Assembly (NCBI GenBank): GCA_024516035.1
Contig: CM044956.1
Span: 28,245,101 to 28,309,100, forward strand
Reading direction: 5' to 3'
Length of the DNA stretch: 64,000 nt
From: Bactericera cockerelli
Lineage: Eukaryota; Arthropoda; Insecta; Hemiptera; Triozidae
The notes under the pieces are model-generated. The model was not told where the DNA came from, searched no databases, and saw only the letters and a list, made by a program, of their open reading frames with translations. Below are positions 21,753-34,199 of this stretch, piece after piece. Position numbers and translations under genes: made by a program. Positions within the stretch are counted from its first letter, which is position 1. Each line of letters begins with the position of its first letter.

Positions 21753-23188
21753 CCTTCAGGAAGGGTCCCCTTTTAAGCCCGTCTTTGCATGGAACTTGAA
21801 ATTTATCGCGATGACCTTTATGTTGTTGTAAAAACTATCTGAGAACATCACAGGCTTTCATTTGAGCCCTTTATAGCCATAAAAATATGACCAACCGTTC
21901 CAGAAATATAGGCCAGAAATACGTACTACTTGCCATCGACGACGCTGGCTCTGAAAGCCTTCGAAGAAATGAAATCCTGACAATGGATTATAGACCAATG
22001 TGCAACAACCCAACTATTATCCCAGGCTGACAATAATAGCTTTTATTATTCGTTCATGTTCTTTCGATTAAGTTCTTACTCTAAGTCCAAGATCAGAGAG
22101 AAGAAATGATCATGCTTATAGTCATAAGTTTATTACAGAGAAGACAGCTCCGAACCAACAACATTGGTATTTCACTATGGACTTTGGTATTTACCATTAG
22201 TTAGCTCATTATGTTCGGGTTCAAAGTTGGATGGATTAAATAAAAAAGCAAACAGCTCTGAGTCAGGTTGTCCAACAACCAAACGACCTTGATGAATAAA
22301 CATATTTTTGTAACCTAAATTAAGTGCCTGTGTTTATTTTTTTCGCGTTAGTTTCGTTCTTTTTCTAGGTCTTATGAACGTTTGTCGAGGTGAGATGATC
22401 CCAGATATTTTACTTTAATCCTCATGATTTTAGATGGACCATGCAGAAAGGTATCACGTGTACTTGGAAAAAAATATTTGAAATACCCCAAAGTGATTCA
22501 ACTGAGAGCATTGTAATCGCATTTCCAGATATGTGGGTAGGATTGTGAATTATTTTCATGACGTCATGAACTTGAGTAACTTTGCAGTTGAAGGACTCTG
22601 CAATCCCCTGGAATGATCGGAATCCATGCGAAAGTTTCCATCATTACTTGTACTCTTGCCATCATGCCTGACTGCATTGCGATTCACTTGTCCTGAGAAT
22701 ATTGCACAAATCTATTAACAGTGCCTTTCTTTAGGTAAGCATCATACTCTTCCTAATCATAGATCTCTTGTCTCAAGTGGACGGCCTATGCAGAGAAAAC
22801 ACCTTTTCAAATAATAACAATGCCCTGCTATTATAATGAGTTATTCAGGTGAGGAACCTTACTCTTCAATTGCTAGGAATCGTACCAACTTCCCTCATTA
22901 ACCTCATCCTTCCGGAAAATCCGTAGAACTAATAGAGTACTATATAATAGATGTATAAAGTTTTGTAGGTATCTAAATATACGTATGTATTACTCACACT
23001 AAATGCACTGGTCCACTTGGTTTTGTTTGAAGGAAATAGGTCGTATGGGTAGACAACATGATAATTATTAATTAACTAAGGAATTAAATGAAATTTTGAT
23101 TTCAGTAGTGACTAAGAATTAGGTACAATAGATTCGTTGTATGAGATGTTACGCCCTGCCCTCCATTACTAATGCTTGTAGTAATACA
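21753..23188. other. Unassigned DNA
   Basis: No gene or delimited element was recognised in this AT-rich stretch. Confidence 0.4.
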
Positions 23189-23345
23189 CTAGCGGCTTCC
23201 ACCAGCCGCTTCGTCAGCCCATCAAATACGCACACACACACACACACACTCACTCAAACACACACACACACTCAAACACACACCACACGCACACACACAA
23301 ACGCACACACACACACAATCACACACACACACACCACACGCATAA
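23189..23345 (-). repeat. Helitron 3' end plus CA microsatellite
   Basis: The minus strand ends with the hairpin GCGGCT...AGCCGC and CTAG (23192-23189) followed by T. The adjoining 'cgcttcgtcagcccatcaaa' is nearly the same as in the Helitron at 48182-49314, and both then run into CA repeats (here 23229-23340). No matching 5' end follows, so the copy is truncated. Confidence 0.75.
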
Positions 23346-23583
23346 CTTCTGTGACAGAACGAGAACGTAGCAGTATCTTTGCTACAAGGCGCAAGAATTA
23401 GGTAGTATAATTTTGCACAGATACAATTGAAACCAGAACTGACTTGATCTCGATCTACTTTTATTAGGTATGATAGATTTATAACAGTAATAGTACCTAC
23501 TGTAACTGTGTACTATCTAGTTCCTGATATTTGGTAAGTAGGTAAGTGCCTGGTGCCTACTGCACTTTCTACGTACATTCTCA

Positions 23584-23815
23584 TCTATATCTATAAAACC
23601 CCCGTCGCCTTATGATGCTGGTTCAGGAATATTTGTATAATGAAATACATGTCGATAATATTAACGAATCCTACCGACTAATAGTAAGGATTTTTTACTT
23701 TCTATTGCCAGAAAAGTATAGGAAGTCTCGTTTTGTTTATTTCTTTTTACATTCTGATTTATTTTTGTTAATTGAAAAAAAACCGCTCAAGTTTTGGTAA
23801 TAGAAAGTCGTGTGA
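23584..23815 (+). repeat. Helitron 5'-end-like sequence and R1 terminal fragment
   Basis: ATCTATATCTATAAAA at 23583 is the reverse complement of the 5' terminus of the Helitron at 48182-49314, so a solo 5' end in the opposite orientation to the 23189 end is likely. Near 23690-23815, 'ttactttctattgcc' and 'ggtaatagaaagtcgtgtga' resemble the hairpin terminus of R1 copies. Confidence 0.45.
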
Positions 23816-24341
23816 TGTTCTTATCAGTTTATTTTATTTATCCTCAATGAAATAGTCAGAAGGGTCCATTTGTGTGTTATATACCTATCTAATTATAAAA
23901 AGTAAGAAAAATCCTGAGGCTGACGGAAATCATAGTTTAAAGGGAAAAGCAAAGCTGTAAAGAAGAAGTAAATTTTATTATCCTGAAAGTTAGCGTAATA
24001 CACCTACTACCTCCCAGTATGAACAAAGTTTGAAAAACAAAATATGTAAATAACCAAATATTGTATGTTCTCTTTTTATTTTCAATGTTTAGCTTGGTAC
24101 TAGGTATTTATGTAAAATATTTTGTAATTAGACTAGAAAGTGTGGATGGATATCTTCTCAATATTATTACGCGAGAAGACGAAGGATTTCCTAGAGTAGG
24201 AATTGGTAATTAAGGTATAATTATGTAGGTATGTATAGTCTACTTTCACTGCAGACAATCTTCACGTACCTACATCTGAAAGTTTTGTACAAGGTGTAAC
24301 AAAACAAAACAAATCCTATACCTACAGTACTCTACTTTGGT

Positions 24342-25154
24342 CTCTGAGAGATACTGAAACTCAACTACGAGTCCAGTAATTCCCATAGAAGGAATGGTCT
24401 CTGAGAGATACTGAAACTCAACTACGAGTCCAGTAATTCCCATAGAAGGAATGGTCTCTGAGAGATACTGAAACTCAACTAATACGAGTCCAGTAATTCC
24501 CATAGAAGGAATGGTCTCTGAGAGATACTGAAACTCAACTAATACGAGTCCAGTAATTCCCATAGAAGGAATGGTCTCTGAGAGATACTGAAACTCAACT
24601 AATACGAGTCCAGTAATTCCCATAGAAGGAATGGTCTCTGAGAGATACTGAAACTCAACTACGAGTCCAGTAATTCCCATAGAAGGAATGGTCTCTGAGA
24701 GATACTGAAACTCAACTAATACGAGTCCAGTAATTCCCATAGAAGGAATGGTCTCTGAGAGATACTGAAACTCAACTACGAGTCCAGTAATTCCCATAGA
24801 AGGAATGGTCTCTGAGAGATACTGAAACTCAACTACGAGTCCAGTAATTCCCATAGAAGGAATGGTCTCTGAGAGATACTGAAACTCAACTAATACGAGT
24901 CCAGTAATTCCCATAGAAGGAATGGTCTCTGAGAGATACTGAAACTCAACTACGAGTCCAGTAATTCCCATAGAAGGAATGGTCTCTGAGAGATACTGAA
25001 ACTCAACTAATACGAGTCCAGTAATTCCCATAGAAGGAATGGTCTCTGAGAGATACTGAAACTCAACTACGAGTCCAGTAATTCCCATAGAAGGAATGGT
25101 CTCTGAGAGATACTGAAACTCAACTACGAGTCCAGTAATTCCCATAGAAGGAAT
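24342..25154. repeat. 14-unit minisatellite, 57/60-bp units
   Basis: Fourteen head-to-tail units carry 'ggtctctgagagatactgaa' and 'ccagtaattcccatagaagg'. Short units have 57 bp. Long units have an extra TAA (plus strand) and 60 bp. Left to right the order is S S L L L S L S S L S L S S. Apart from that indel the units are almost identical, so recent expansion or conversion is likely. The minus strand is open through all units (24270-25145), each unit reading MGITGLVVEFQYLSETIPS or the same with one added Leu-Val step. No splice sites, signal peptide or known domain were seen, so coding is unproven. Confidence 0.9.
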
Positions 25155-27317
25155 GAAACATTAATCTTCAACTTCTCAGGATTTCTGGCACCTAACGCTT
25201 CTTTGGTAAGGGCGAACCAAAATACTTTGCTGACGTCCATTCGTCCGTTTGGGCAGTTACCCCAGGGACAAGCACTGCTGCTGGGAAGATGATCATTATT
25301 ATTACATCTATGGCTTGGTCCATTAAGATATGGAATTGTATGATATGGAATATTACAAGTCTAGTAATTTATGGAGTTGTAAATTGCTGTTCCAATATGA
25401 AAAATCTACACTTGTAGGACATGATCTCACGAGTTGAACACTCATAATTTTGGCAGCTCTATAATAATGATAAACATGGCGGAAATTTTTGAATTCGTTT
25501 TATCAATGTGAAATCAATTATTACGATAAGTTTAAAACTTTATTCTTTTATTTTACTATCAAATTGCTCAATAGGAATTTGCCTAATAATTCTGTCTTAT
25601 AAGTTGAATTAAGCAATGCAAATTATCAACATACCTTTTCTTATCAATCTAGATTCATTGGTAGAAACACTTGTAAGTTACAATTCCATTTCATATTAGC
25701 TTAGGCTACTGTTCTCAATAATGTTCATTGATCTTGAATACTTGGGTTTGTGTGATTTATGTGTCTATAACATTTAGATAAAAAAACCAATCAAATATCT
25801 TCCCATCTGTTCAATTTTGTTATACAATTAATCCGTTGGCTAGAGAGAATAGGTACCTAATTAATAGACAAATGAACAATTGAACATAACTACAGCAAGT
25901 AAAGATATCGAACTGCTTAACTGTAACTGAAACATTTTTTCAGTTACAGTTGGAAAAACATGGGTAGGATGGTAAACAATCCCGCCCTTTGTAAATTATG
26001 TAAATAAATTTCAATAAACAGTTTACTACTATCAGGTACTTTCTTTGCAATTTTAGCATCATCAGGTATATAGATACCTACCTACTATTATTTTATCTGT
26101 TATCAGGGAAGATTATCCTAATGGCACTGAACTTTACACAAGTTGTAAAGTTGCGAAATACATTCGAGTTAGCAAGAAGTTGAGTTCTTTGGGAGATAAT
26201 ATAGTACGTTCTACAAACTTACAGAACCTGAGCTTTAACCATAATATTATTAATCATGACATGTTTTCTTATTTTGTATACCTAAATCTAATATATCCCT
26301 GACCCACTTACTTATGTGCATAATATAAGAAATAAGAGATGTAATTTTAATAAAAGATTAAAACTTAGAAGGCTCCCATAAAATTGATTTTTTTTTTATA
26401 AATATAAATCAAAAATTGTCATACCGATTCTTATATTTAAAAAAAATCATTCATTAAACTTACCTATTAATCAAAGAGCTTAATCCTAGCTCTGGCTTTG
26501 TCAATGTTATCTCCCAAACATTGTGCTTTTGTACTCAAAGAGTAATTTAAAAAACCAACTAACACGCGAAAAAAAAACTTCTCATATAACTTAACAAACA
26601 AATCATACAAAGTAAAAATGATGAAAATCAGACCATATTGTATTGATTGTAAATAACCAGCAAATCAGGCATGTAATTATTTTAACTTTCACTTTTGGAG
26701 GGATAAAAATTAAACGGCGCGGGTCCCTTGTAAGCTCGCATGCGCAGTCAACACTAACTTCTCTGGACAACCAGTTGTTAGCCAGAGTTCCTTAGCATTA
26801 GCATGGAGGAACACCATAGATTTGATTTCTCCTCTCTCTTTCATTAAGAATTGTGACGTCAGAGCTTGTGCCAAGGTGAAGTAGTAAGAGTAAGAAGTGA
26901 ATGAGCTACATCAGCGGTCCTTAACATGCGTCCCCCGGACCCCTTTCCATCAGACCCTATAGTTGCTTGAATAATTAACAAAGCCTATTTATTTAATCCT
27001 TTTTAATTCGGCCCTAAGACTCTTGAGATCAATGTTGTAGTTTGCCCATCCCGTAGTCTGTCTACCCTCTGGTGGGCAAGAACTGACACTAGACCTCCCA
27101 CCTAGCTGCTGGGACAACACCTACATGAGCACACTGTAAGGTGTTCCAGATTCCCGACAAATATCTCCAATCAAGTTAGGATAATAATACATTTTTGTCG
27201 GCTTTGGGATTCAAATTCAGGCTCTTCTACAAGGTAAGTTATCTTCGTACCGTAGATATTACTCGTGAAGAGTATTCTTGATAGTTAATTTTTTACAAAG
27301 ACTGATTTTGCAACAGC
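25155..27317. other. Unassigned AT-rich DNA
   Basis: No gene was recognised. 25920-25950 has 'actgaaacattttttcagt', a small hairpin (ACTGAAA/TTTCAGT). Confidence 0.4.
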
Positions 27318-27478
27318 AAAATATCGCAGGAAACTCACAAATCTGCTACACACATTAACCTTACCAAGCCTGGGTTGGGCCGAAATGCAGCATCACGAAA
27401 TCTTCACCTCGCTGGACGTTGCTTAACTTTGATGATCCCTACGAGAACCGGTGTATTGAGCGCGCCATCGACGCTGAC
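27318..27478 (-). repeat. 5S-derived SINE, short subfamily
   Basis: On the minus strand it begins GTCAGCGTCGATGGC at 27478 and carries CAATACACCGGTTCTCG and AAGTTAAGCAACGTCCAGCG. It then goes straight to 'gatttcgtgatgct' and the shared body, and breaks off in the 'gtttcctgcga' part of the tail. The box C region is missing as in the other short copies. Confidence 0.75.
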
Positions 27479-27689
27479 GGTCTTGAAATCAGTAGTACTT
27501 CACCAGAGTACTCAAATTATCAGCCTTCAAAACGTTATTCGTCGAGTCCACTACAAGCAGTACATTTGTTTGTAATTTATAAAGCTACGCACATTGCATA
27601 CTTTGGGAATTACGGCGCGCATTTAAACGGATTTATGGAATTATAATGCAGATTGCGTTTCTTGATAATTATAAGGCAGTGTTGATTTT

Positions 27690-28095
27690 ACTTGAGAGAA
27701 ACAACTGAACGGATTTTGACAAAATTTTGTACACATATAGGAGACGAATAGGATGGTCCCATTTTAAATTCAATAACTTTGCACTAGCGGTTCTTTGTTG
27801 ATAGAGAACATGCGCCTGACCACTAACTTTTTACTTTAACGCTTATACGAGTAGGTACGTCGTGAATGGTACAACCAATTTTTAAAATCCGTAATTTTGG
27901 ACAAAAAAGTCAAAAAACAAGGTTTGAAGAATGTAGGAAAACGGTACTCTACTGTACAAAACAAATTTGAAGAATATCAGTTGAGAGCTTTCGTAAATAC
28001 GAGTGATTCAGTAAAAAAAATCTCTGAATCTAGCGATATTAAAAGTTGCACATTTTCATTACAATTCACGAGAAAGTATTGTGTCCATAATTGAA
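27690..28095 (+). repeat. R1 dispersed repeat copy
   Basis: It has the R1 order 'ggagacga.tagga', 'tggtcccattttaaattca', 'tgcgcctgaccactaacttt', 'cgtgaatggtacaaccaa', 'ttttggacaaaaaagtc', 'tcacgagaaagtattgtgtcc'. It is diverged and shorter than the copy at 42800. Confidence 0.7.
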
Positions 28096-28181
28096 TCACT
28101 TATTTGAGAGAGGAACTAAGTCACAGAGTAAACTTTTCAGGAGACAGAAAAAACCAATTTACCAGAATGTAGAAAACTGTA

Positions 28182-28934
28182 GAATGTAGAATAGGGCTTG
28201 AGCTAAATGAAGAAAAAACGGAATATATGATAATTGGGAGACAAGATAATCAGATACCTACAACAATGAAGCTTGACAACAAAGAATACAGAGTAGTAAA
28301 ACACTATAAATACTTAGGAACTAATTTGAATAGCAACAATTCGATTGAGGAAGACTTCAAAATAAGAATCATGAATGCAAACAGATGTTACTATGCCCTA
28401 GACAAAATATTTAAAGCTAAGAATGTATCAAGGAACTCCAAAATCAAAATATACAAAAGTGTAATCCAACCAGTTTTATTATGTGGGAGTGAAGTATGGC
28501 CAATAACAAAAAAGATGGAAACATCCCTACAAACATTTGAAAACAAAATACTCAGACGCATATTTGGACCAGTGTACGATGATGGATTATGGCGAATACG
28601 CAAAAATAAAGAAATATATGAGCTATACAACCAACCCCTCATAACCAGCATCATCAAGACTAAAGTGATGGGATGGGCAGGACATGTGGCTAGGGCACCT
28701 GAAGACAGCTACATAAAACAAGCACTTCGGCTCACTTACAATAACCCCAGGAAGAGAGGAAGACCCCGAAAGAGATGGGAGGATGGCGTTAGAAGATGGC
28801 ACAACCTGAGAGAGAACCCATTCAGAAATCAGAATTGGACCGAGACAGCGCAAGACAGAGAACAATGGAGAAGGCTATTTTGTACAGGTCCTGGGCCCCC
28901 GCGGCCTGTTAGAACCACGCGGTAAGGTAAGGTA
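28182..28934 (+). mobile_element. RTE-type LINE, 5'-truncated, with 11-bp TSD
   Basis: AGAAAACTGTA at 28171-28181 recurs at 28935-28945, so the 753 bases between are one retroposed insertion. It opens directly in the reverse transcriptase frame (28182-28925), without the endonuclease and catalytic RT core. It has the post-RT signatures FKIRIMNANRCYYALDKIFK, IKIYKSVIQPVLLCGSEVW, FENKILRRIFGPVYDDG, MGWAGHVARAPED and RKRGRPRKRWEDGVRRW, typical of insect RTE/BovB-like endonuclease-reverse transcriptases. The 3' end is a short (GTAAG)n run, as RTE elements often have. The frame is intact for about 247 codons, so insertion is fairly recent. Confidence 0.9.
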
Positions 28935-28951
28935 AGAAAACTGTACCAATA

Positions 28952-29197
28952 TTTTTTTTTTTAAGTGGGGTTTAACGTCGCTTTCAACTGCCATGGTCAT
29001 ATCACGACGGGGGTTTTACCCTCCATTCGCAGGAAACTCACAAACCTGCTACTCACATTGACCTCACCCAGCCTGAGTGGGGCCGGGAAAAGCCAGCGTC
29101 ACGAGAATTAGAATTTGAATGGTCACCCATCCAAGTCTTAACCTCGCTGGATGTCGCTTAACTTCGGTGATCTGAAGGGAACCGGTGTATTCAATAT
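28952..29197 (-). mobile_element. 5S-derived SINE, long subfamily, with 8-bp TSD
   Basis: TACCAATA at 28944-28951 recurs at 29198-29205. On the minus strand it starts at about 5S position 21 (TTGAATACACCGGTTC) and keeps AAGTTAAGC, 'cagcgaggttaag' and ACTTGGATGGGTGACC, so the box C block is intact. The body and tail are the family ones, ending in a poly(A) (a T-run at 28952-28962 on the plus strand). It inserted next to the RTE target duplication. Confidence 0.85.
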
Positions 29198-29205
29198 TAC
29201 CAATA

Positions 29206-30199
29206 ATTTAAGTACCCATATTGTTTAGCTAAGCTTATTGGTTCCTTTGCTTATGGTCGTTTTTGTTAATTGCAAATGGCGTTCAAAGTCCATTGACTCA
29301 GTTTTTTAAAAAAAAATAAAACTTTACGATTTGACTATAACGAACGATGTAACTGATTTATTTTGTTCCACAAATATGTCTAATATTCAAACGCCCGCTG
29401 CAACTTTATAAAAGCATTGACTTTAATTCTCTACCATAGAGTGTGTCTACCTAAGATAAAAGAATTTCTGGAATAAAATGTAATTCGAAAAAGTAGTGAT
29501 TTAGTTCCTTTCTCAAATAAGTGATTCAATTGGCAGTGTATTTTATTTTAAATTATTAAATCTTCATCCACCTACATTGGATGTTAGAAATTATGTAAAC
29601 TTCCAAAGACATATTTTAATAGGCTATCTACTTACTAGGTATTTACATAGATTTCAAGCCATAGGTAATTATTTCTACGTACGTTTGATAAATAACATTA
29701 TTTAGGTACGACGTAGATATAAATTCTGTAAAACAGAAAATATATTGATTGCGGTAATAAGTACTAATAGTATCCACAACCATCCATCTCCTGAGAACCA
29801 ACAAAAATCCCCCGGCAATCCTGTACAAGATTAGGAAACCTGATAGCAGTGATGGGCGGCCTTTATTCTTTCAAACAAACCAAACAAAGAAATGCCTCAG
29901 ATTATTGATTTTGTGGGATGGAAACCAATAAACCTTGCTATTGTTATGCGAGGCTTGAAATCTTGTAAAATAATAATTAAAATAAGGAATGCAAGAGGAC
30001 GGTGAGATTATCTAGTTATTTTTAAGAGACGAATAACGATTGTTTGTCCTATGTCATATTTAATATTTATGTCAATACCAGACTAATACCCAATACGTAT
30101 ACAAGAAAGTAAACAGCTGCTTCCACCACTATTATCTAGTTATTTCCATTGAATATTAGAGTAAGATATACTCCTCTACGAAAGGTATTGCATTGAGGA
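29206..30199. other. Unassigned DNA
   Basis: No gene was recognised in this AT-rich stretch. Confidence 0.35.
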
Positions 30200-30870
30200 C
30201 CAGTTGTGGAGCCTCTTCTGTAGGTGAGTTCTCAAAGGACCAATATGGAATGCCTAGCAAATGGCTCAGGTATCCGCTGGGATGACACATTATACCAAAG
30301 TAATATGCATGCTTACTTATTTATGATGGGGCGTCGTATGCTTTTTACCAGGGCCAGGAGGCCTCCGGAGCGACCTTTATGTGAGATGGAGCTTACTATT
30401 GCTGTGCATGATGGTCGGGATCAACAATTGTCCTTGTGGGACCTGACCTGAGTACGGAACAGGTGGTTCAACCTTCATATGAATATTAGCTCAAAGCTTG
30501 GGTAGCGGTGGCAATGTGTTACGGACATGCATGAACTGTGGCACAGGCTAACGTCACACGGGGGACGCCAGAGCCCTTCACTCTGATCTGTTTTTTCTCT
30601 CAACTAAATGACAATTTTTCCTTTCCGTGCCATCTTTTCTTCTCCTGTTCAGACCCTCAGGTCAAACACTTCTATCATTTCTAATGCCCCACAATTATCT
30701 GGCAACAGATTATACGGGGATTGGCGATCCCGGGGTCTTTTGATCAAGGCACAGATGGGAATAAGGAGGCACCTAAGTGAATCGGGGGCTTCACACACGG
30801 ATTCCACCTCAGACTCTCTGGCGAAGCTGAAGATTGCCGTTGGCTAAAAATACCTTCATTGGCCAAAACT
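30200..30870. other. GC-richer block of unknown origin
   Basis: The base composition is clearly less AT-rich than the surroundings ('gccaggaggcctccggagcg', 'gcacacgggggacgccagag'-like patches). Open frames at 30224-30451 and 30608-30847 have no recognised motif, and splice sites are unclear. A decayed LINE 3' region or a captured gene fragment are both possible. Confidence 0.3.
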
Positions 30871-31540
30871 TTTTGAATAGGAGCTCGGGAACTTGGCCCT
30901 TTTTTCAACAGTAGTTTTTTTGGGGGTTTCATTTACGAGTGTGGTATCCCGATACTGTGAGCTCTGAAAGAAATTTGGAATAGAGTAGAGCAATCCAAAA
31001 TATATTATGCGCTATACCAATGAACTTTAAGAGCTCATACCTCAAAAACCGTAAGTTTTTCGAAGATTGCTTTCTCACGAGGAATCATTCCTTTTCACGT
31101 TCGTAAATAAAGGCTTATAGCGATTCATGTATTACGATAAAATGAGCTCTAAACTTATTAAAGAACCCACCAACAAGTTTTAGATTTCTATCTTTAGCGG
31201 TTTTAGAGATATAGCAAGTTGCGCCCCGAGTGACCGCGACATTTTTTGTCAAAAATTGCAAGATTACCTATTTGAAACTCGAAACCAAAATTCAGCATCA
31301 TAAACTTTAACATAAATGTCGTGGTAATGCCGAAGTGAAAAAAAAGTTACTAATTTAGGGTGTTCTTAAAAGCGGTTAAGTAGTCATGGCATGTTTAATA
31401 GACCGGTTCTTCAGAGATATAGAAGTTAAGCGACATCAAGGAGGTTAACGAACTGGTTAGGTTCCGATTCAATTTATTTCTCGTGCAAAACAGCTGTGCT
31501 TAATGCCACCTCCCACCAGTTTGGTGATCAACTGATGAGA
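30871..31540. other. Unassigned DNA
   Basis: No gene was recognised. Phrases such as 'cctcaaaaaccgtaagtttt', 'agcggttttagagatatagc' and 'accggttcttcagagatat' resemble the degenerate internal repeats of insect DNA transposons. Confidence 0.3.
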
Positions 31541-31620
31541 CAACAGGTTGTCGAGGTTTTCGAATGGCAGGGTAAAAACCCCCGTCGTATATATCATCGG
31601 CAGTTGAAAAGCGAGCGTTA
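31541..31620 (+). repeat. 5S-derived SINE, 3' tail fragment
   Basis: 'caggttgtcgaggttttcga', 'atggcagggtaaaaacccc', 'cgtcgtat' and 'cagttgaaaagcgagcgtta' match the SINE tail. The 5S head is not visible upstream. Confidence 0.65.
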
Positions 31621-32390
31621 ACTCGCCACATTTGTGAAAAAATAAAGATTATATTAAAAAGTCTAAAAAAAGCGGTTAGAGTTTTAGTCAGTCAGATAAA
31701 GATTTAAAATAAAAAAGTAATTCCCTTCTATTCAACGAGACTATATTGAAAATAAGAAAAATTGTCCATGAAGCCAGAATTACAAGGAAAATACATACGA
31801 ACTAGGTTTACCGTTAAGTACAGTCGTTTTGTTTTACTTGGCGTTGCAAAACCAGCGTTTTGCTTGATCTCAGTTCAATGTCCACTCACTCTCTCCCCCA
31901 CATGTTTTGGCTGACTCTAACTAGACTGTGAACAAACACGGCCTGGGTGGTCGGAGGGTACTTAGATCGAACCCCCTACTGGTCAGGAGTTGTAAAGCTA
32001 ACTATAGTTATACATTATTCTTACACCACAGTCCGATTCATAATAGACAGGAAGCCTGAGCGCAGGTTTCAATTATTGTCGGAGACCACAGTTTGGGTTG
32101 GGAAAACTATCATTTTTATCCACCTACTGAATATATCGTGCAGAAAAGCTCTATTTTTATTATTTTGAACCAAAATCTGTATCATTATGTAAATGTTGGC
32201 ATATGGATACTATCTGCGCTGACAGTTAAATAAACACTACTTATATTTATCGTATATCGTATGTTTTGATAATATCGAATTAGGAAAGTAGAACAAAGAG
32301 TTGGGCAGTACTTTTTAATTTCGGCTATCTCTATATTTTGAACTTAAAATAAGGCCATGAAAATTTATACTTTCAATGAAGCTGCAAGAG
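31621..32390. other. Unassigned DNA
   Basis: No gene was recognised. GATCGAACCCCCTAC near 31973 is weakly tRNA-like but has no partner box A. Confidence 0.3.
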
Positions 32391-32590
32391 AGTTGGCGCG
32401 TTGAATGCACCGGTTCTCGTTGGACCACCGAATTTAAGCAACGTCCAGCGAGTTAAAGACTTCGTGATGCTATAGCATTCCGGCCCAACCCAAGCTAGGT
32501 GAGGTTAATGTGGATAGCAGATTTTGTGAGTTGTAACAACCCCTCGTGATATGACCATGCCGTTGAAAGCGACGTTAACCCAAATTTAAG
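32391..32590 (+). repeat. 5S-derived SINE, short subfamily
   Basis: TTGAATGCACCGGTTCTCG and AAGCAACGTCCAGCGAG are followed by 'gacttcgtgatgct', the body 'ggcccaacccaagctaggtg' and the tail 'tgaccatgccgttgaaagcg'. The first ~20 bases of the 5S head are degenerate. Confidence 0.75.
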
Positions 32591-33089
32591 AAGAGAGAGT
32601 GATATTTGATGAAATTTGAAGAACGACAGTTTGAACAGAGGCACAGACTATAGAATTTTGGATACAGGTATGTACGTTTAGTATCGCAAAATAGGAACTC
32701 TTTATTATAATACTATCTGCTGACAGTATCGTTTAAGCTCAGGTCACTTTATAACATAAAGTCCGACTTTGTTTTTACGGTCCCAAGACCTGTGCGGGAC
32801 CCCATCACTTTACGACACAGCTCCGAACTGTTTTACGAGACTGTGTGATGAACTTTGCAACAAGTTTTTTTACGATCAGCTCAGATGAGCTCAGAATTTT
32901 TCACCCATGCCAGAGACACCAGATCGTCTGGGACCCATCTCTAGACAGTGAGGAGACTTTGTAACGGACTGGATTATTTTATGGTAGTTCCCAGAGGGGG
33001 GTCACTTCAGTTGGGATGATTTACTTGAACTGTTAGTTGTTTTCACCGGACAGGGGATGGTTTCTGTGGTGAAATGGTTCAATTTTAAC
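32591..33089. other. Unassigned DNA
   Basis: No gene was recognised. Short complementary patches, such as 'cagctcagatgagctcag', give local hairpin potential. Confidence 0.3.
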
Positions 33090-33916
33090 TCTAAGTCGTG
33101 TCGTCGTGTTCCCCACTTCACCGAGTTCTCTCCAGACCCAAATTTTGGTCAGGTAGGTACCACGAGTTCTCTCCCGCTCATGGTTTTATATACACCGAGT
33201 TGTCTCCCGTCCCTTGCATTTTTACCTGAGATACCTAATAGTTTAGGCCTATAGCATAAATTTTATAATAAGAATCACCTAATAGGTATCATTGAATCAA
33301 ACCTTAGGCATGTAGCAGGCACGGCCGGTGCTAAGGAGCTATAGAACTGCAGCACCCCAGACGAAAAGGAAAAGAGAGAATTTTCTCAAGTCCTAGCTCG
33401 TACACAATGAAAATTATCACACATTTCTAGAATAATGAATGAATAATAATTATTATAATTTGGCATGGTAAACAATCTCAAACTCTTTATATACTAAAAG
33501 ATCGACTCTCTAAAACCCAATTTAGTTCGGTTTATGTGGTAACGCCCAAAACATTTTCCCACCGGCCGCGCCTGGTCTTCTATGTATTTTTCCTAACCCT
33601 ATGATAAACTCAAGCCATGGTTTTGTATGTATTTTACCTAACCCTACTATAAACCCGAGGCATTGTATTATTCCTAACCCTACTATATTCCTGAGGTATG
33701 GCTTTCTATGTATTTTACCAAACCCTATATACTACACACTCAAGGCATTGCCTTTTTCATTACTTAGAGACTAAGATTTTCTTATAAAAACTGATTCTTA
33801 TATACCTAACGTAAAAAAGCATGGTCTTATTTTCGGGAGAGAATTCGTTGTGAACCCTTCAACAAGCCGGAGAGAACTCGTGGTGACTCCTGCAACAAGC
33901 GAGAGAACTCGGTTAA
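33090..33916. repeat. Satellite element with GAGTTCTCTCC terminal arrays (locus 1)
   Basis: At the left, ACCGAGTTCTCTCC, ACCACGAGTTCTCTCC and ACCGAGTTGTCTCC recur within 33118-33210. At the right (33835-33912), GGAGAGAACTCGTGGT is the exact reverse complement of the second, with two variants beside it. Between them, at 33590-33735, lie about four degenerate units of the ~44-bp satellite (GTATTTTACCTAACCCTACT, then ATAAAC, then GAGGCATGG). It is not a known transposon type to me. Confidence 0.55.
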
Positions 33917-34199
33917 GAAAAGGTCAACAGGGTCGTTACCTCCCATGAAAATGATCTCTGAATATATTTTCGGGATTTCTTACAGAGGCCTAGAAAAACA
34001 ACTGCGTGACTTAAAATGACTCACCTGTATATAATGTGAATTTGTTCAATGAAATGCAAGTCCAAAATTTCACGTTTCTATCTCCATTTAATGAGGAGTC
34101 TTCTTAAAAACTCGTAAGTAGGTCTTCAGGGTACCCTTAAGGTCCGATCGAGCTCTAACACTTTTCACTCCGTTGCTTCAATGGTCCGAACAATATATC

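Noticed and set aside
24270..25145. A 291-residue repetitive protein as a confirmed gene
   Set aside because: The array has no start-context, splice or domain evidence. It is kept as a repeat and a finding instead.
24342..25154. CRISPR array
   Set aside because: The units are contiguous without unique spacers and the setting is eukaryotic.
28391..28865. Minus-strand frames across the LINE
   Set aside because: They are shadows of the reverse transcriptase frame on the plus strand.
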